This document shows, in pieces, positions 7,379 to 7,990 of a DNA stretch of 7,990 nucleotides. The notes under the pieces were generated by a model, which was not told the DNA's origin, ran no database searches, and saw nothing but the letters and a program-made list of their open reading frames with translations. Both the position numbers and the translations under genes were made by a program. Positions within the stretch are counted from its first letter, which is position 1; each line of letters opens with the position of its first letter. The stretch is from Clostridiales bacterium (lineage in GTDB: Bacteria > Bacillota > Clostridia > Christensenellales > QALW01), in NCBI GenBank assembly GCA_018376855.1, contig JAHAAN010000086.1:1-7990 (forward strand), in the 5' to 3' direction.

Positions 7379-7489
7379 TCAATTTTGAGGCTTATTACCG
7401 TTAAGATATGCCTCAACCGGCAGCGAACCGCCATACGCAATGCCGGCATTGTTATACATATACCATTGCAGAAGGCTATGAATTTTTCT
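7379..7489 (-). pseudogene. possible C-terminal remnant of an IS3/IS481-type transposase
   Basis: On the minus strand a 36-codon open stretch without a usable start ends in TGA at 7379-7381. It contains WYMYNN, then YGGSLPVEAYLNG. The spacing Y-N-N, then G-G-x-x-P-x-E-A-Y, is like the end of the integrase core (rve_3) in IS3 and IS481 transposases, though the usual R-P-H residues are missing. A TGA lies just upstream in this frame and the neighbouring sequence is the T-box promoter, so anything here is a decayed tail. It may also be chance. Confidence 0.3.
7385..7446. repeat. two consecutive inverted repeats
   Basis: TTGAGGC (7385-7391) pairs perfectly with GCCTCAA (7410-7416) across 18 bases. 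Immediately after it, CCGGCA (7417-7422) pairs with TGCCGG (7441-7446), also across 18 bases. Neither has a T-run, so they are poor intrinsic terminators. They lie inside the transposase-like remnant and could be secondary structure in the 3' end of the immunity-gene transcript. Confidence 0.3.
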
Positions 7490-7515
7490 TCACGAAAGCA
7501 CATCATAAAAAACGC

Positions 7516-7543
7516 TTGACGGATTTTCCGAAAGGGTTATAAT
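7516..7543 (+). promoter_or_regulatory. promoter of the T-box-ilvA transcript
   Basis: TTGACG (7516-7521) and a perfect TATAAT (7538-7543) with a 16-base spacer form a strong sigma-A-type promoter. The expected start near 7550 falls just before the first base-paired bases of T-box stem I (7554), which supports it. Confidence 0.85.
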
Positions 7544-7550
7544 AAAAATG

Positions 7551-7824
7551 AAATGCTATGAAAGGGACTGCGTAAAAACCCCTACTTCCCGCAGAGAGCC
7601 GGCGTTTGGTGAAAGCCGGCGGAAGCTGTTTTACCGAATCACCCTTGAGCAGACAGCCCAACGCCTTTAAGCGGCAAGTAAGCCCGTTCGTCTTTCCTGC
7701 GTTAAGGGAAAATGCATAAATATGTGCATATAAGCGGCCGCGCACGCGCGGCAAACAGAGTGGTACCGCGGAACCGTAAGGCTTTCGTCTCTGAACAAAC
7801 AGAGACAAAAGCCTTTTTGTTTTT
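7551..7824 (+). promoter_or_regulatory. T-box leader of ilvA, probably tRNA-Ile sensing
   Basis: A tRNA-binding transcription attenuator. Stem I base: TGCT (7554-7557) pairs with AGCA (7648-7651), followed by an ATGA kink-turn element (7558-7561), then AAGGG (7562-7566) with CCCTT (7642-7646). Higher in the stem AAAAC pairs with GTTTT and CTTCC (7585-7589) with GGAAG (7621-7625). The apical GCCGGC arms (7598-7603, 7615-7620) enclose GGTGAAA, after a typical AGAGAG. In the specifier loop I propose AUC (7638-7640, Ile), followed by the expected A and the CCCTT helix; ACC (Thr, 7633-7635) is a less likely reading. Stem II should lie in 7652-7736. The stem III hairpin is GCCGCG-CACG-CGCGGC (7737-7752). 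The T-box AGAGTGGTACCGCGG (7757-7771) has a TGGT bulge complementary to ACCA, the 3' end of a tRNA with A73. Uncharged tRNA would stabilise the antiterminator (AGAG 7757-7760 with CTCT 7789-7792) and turn on ilvA. Confidence 0.95.
7778..7824 (+). terminator. T-box intrinsic terminator
   Basis: AAGGCTTT (7778-7785) and GTCTCT (7787-7792) pair with AGAGAC (7801-7806) and AAAGCCTT (7808-7815), with one C/A mismatch and an 8-base loop, followed by a T-rich run to 7824. The CTCT in its left arm is also needed for the antiterminator, so the two folds exclude each other, as T-box control requires. Confidence 0.93.
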
Positions 7825-7859
7825 CCCGTCTAAACCCAAACACCGAAAGGAGTTTTCCC

Positions 7860-7990
7860 ATGCTTACCCTCGATAAAATCTACCAAGCCTCCTATGTGCT
7901 CAAGGACGTGCTCAGACCCACCCCTTTGATCGCGGCGCCAAAGCTGAATCCTGACTGCACGCTGTATCTTAAACCCGAAAACCTCCAAAT
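7860..7990 (+). CDS. ilvA: threonine ammonia-lyase (threonine dehydratase), N-terminal part
   Basis: A PLP-dependent enzyme that deaminates threonine to 2-oxobutanoate and ammonia, the first committed step toward isoleucine; the catabolic form (TdcB-like) does the same reaction. Only 43 codons are inside the window. The visible part, MLTLDKIYQASYVLKDV, then RPTPLIAAPKLN and LYLKPENLQ, is the usual start of fold-type II threonine dehydratases. The catalytic Lys (GSFKxRGA) would follow within a few codons beyond the edge. AAGGAG at 7847-7852, 7 bases before the ATG, sets the start. The T-box leader upstream, with an Ile-type specifier, favours a biosynthetic role. Whether a C-terminal ACT domain is present cannot be seen. 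Confidence 0.9.
   Translation, partial: MLTLDKIYQASYVLKDVLRPTPLIAAPKLNPDCTLYLKPENLQ

Overview
The window looks like chromosomal DNA from a Firmicute, most likely a gut-type clostridium. The grounds are strong AGGAGG-type ribosome binding sites on every gene, sigma-A-like promoters, a textbook T-box leader, a rarA/fhs/ilvA gene set, and a large secreted protein built from DNRLRE, bacterial Ig-like and ricin-like modules. Genus cannot be settled from this sequence alone.

Left part (1-3609, minus strand): a two-gene unit reads right to left. A promoter near 3640-3669 drives a 1061-residue secreted multidomain protein. It has a signal peptide, a WapA-like N-terminal beta region, a DNRLRE region, two Ig-like domains, a ricin-like domain and a C-terminal zinc metalloprotease with HEISHQFGAIDH. 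Thirteen bases after its stop begins a small Cys-rich lipoprotein that runs off the left edge. Parts of the protease domain and of the lipoprotein are more AT-rich than the rest of the window. This gives a layout of secreted modular effector plus membrane-anchored partner, which could be a protease/inhibitor or toxin/immunity pair. That role is inference.

Middle (3610-6893): a divergent promoter region of about 300 bases is followed by rarA (AAA+ replication/recombination ATPase) and fhs (formate-tetrahydrofolate ligase). The two overlap by 14 bases and are probably translationally coupled.

Right part (6894-7990): a 125-codon gene resembling Imm51-type immunity proteins, with no toxin gene beside it, is followed by a short decayed transposase-like fragment on the minus strand. 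A strong promoter then starts a T-box leader, with an AUC (Ile) specifier proposed, a T-box antiterminator and an intrinsic terminator. The leader controls the first 43 codons of a threonine ammonia-lyase gene (ilvA) cut by the right edge. An isoleucine-sensing T-box on ilvA fits the pathway, since the enzyme makes 2-oxobutanoate for isoleucine synthesis.

No rRNA, tRNA, CRISPR array or intact insertion sequence is visible.
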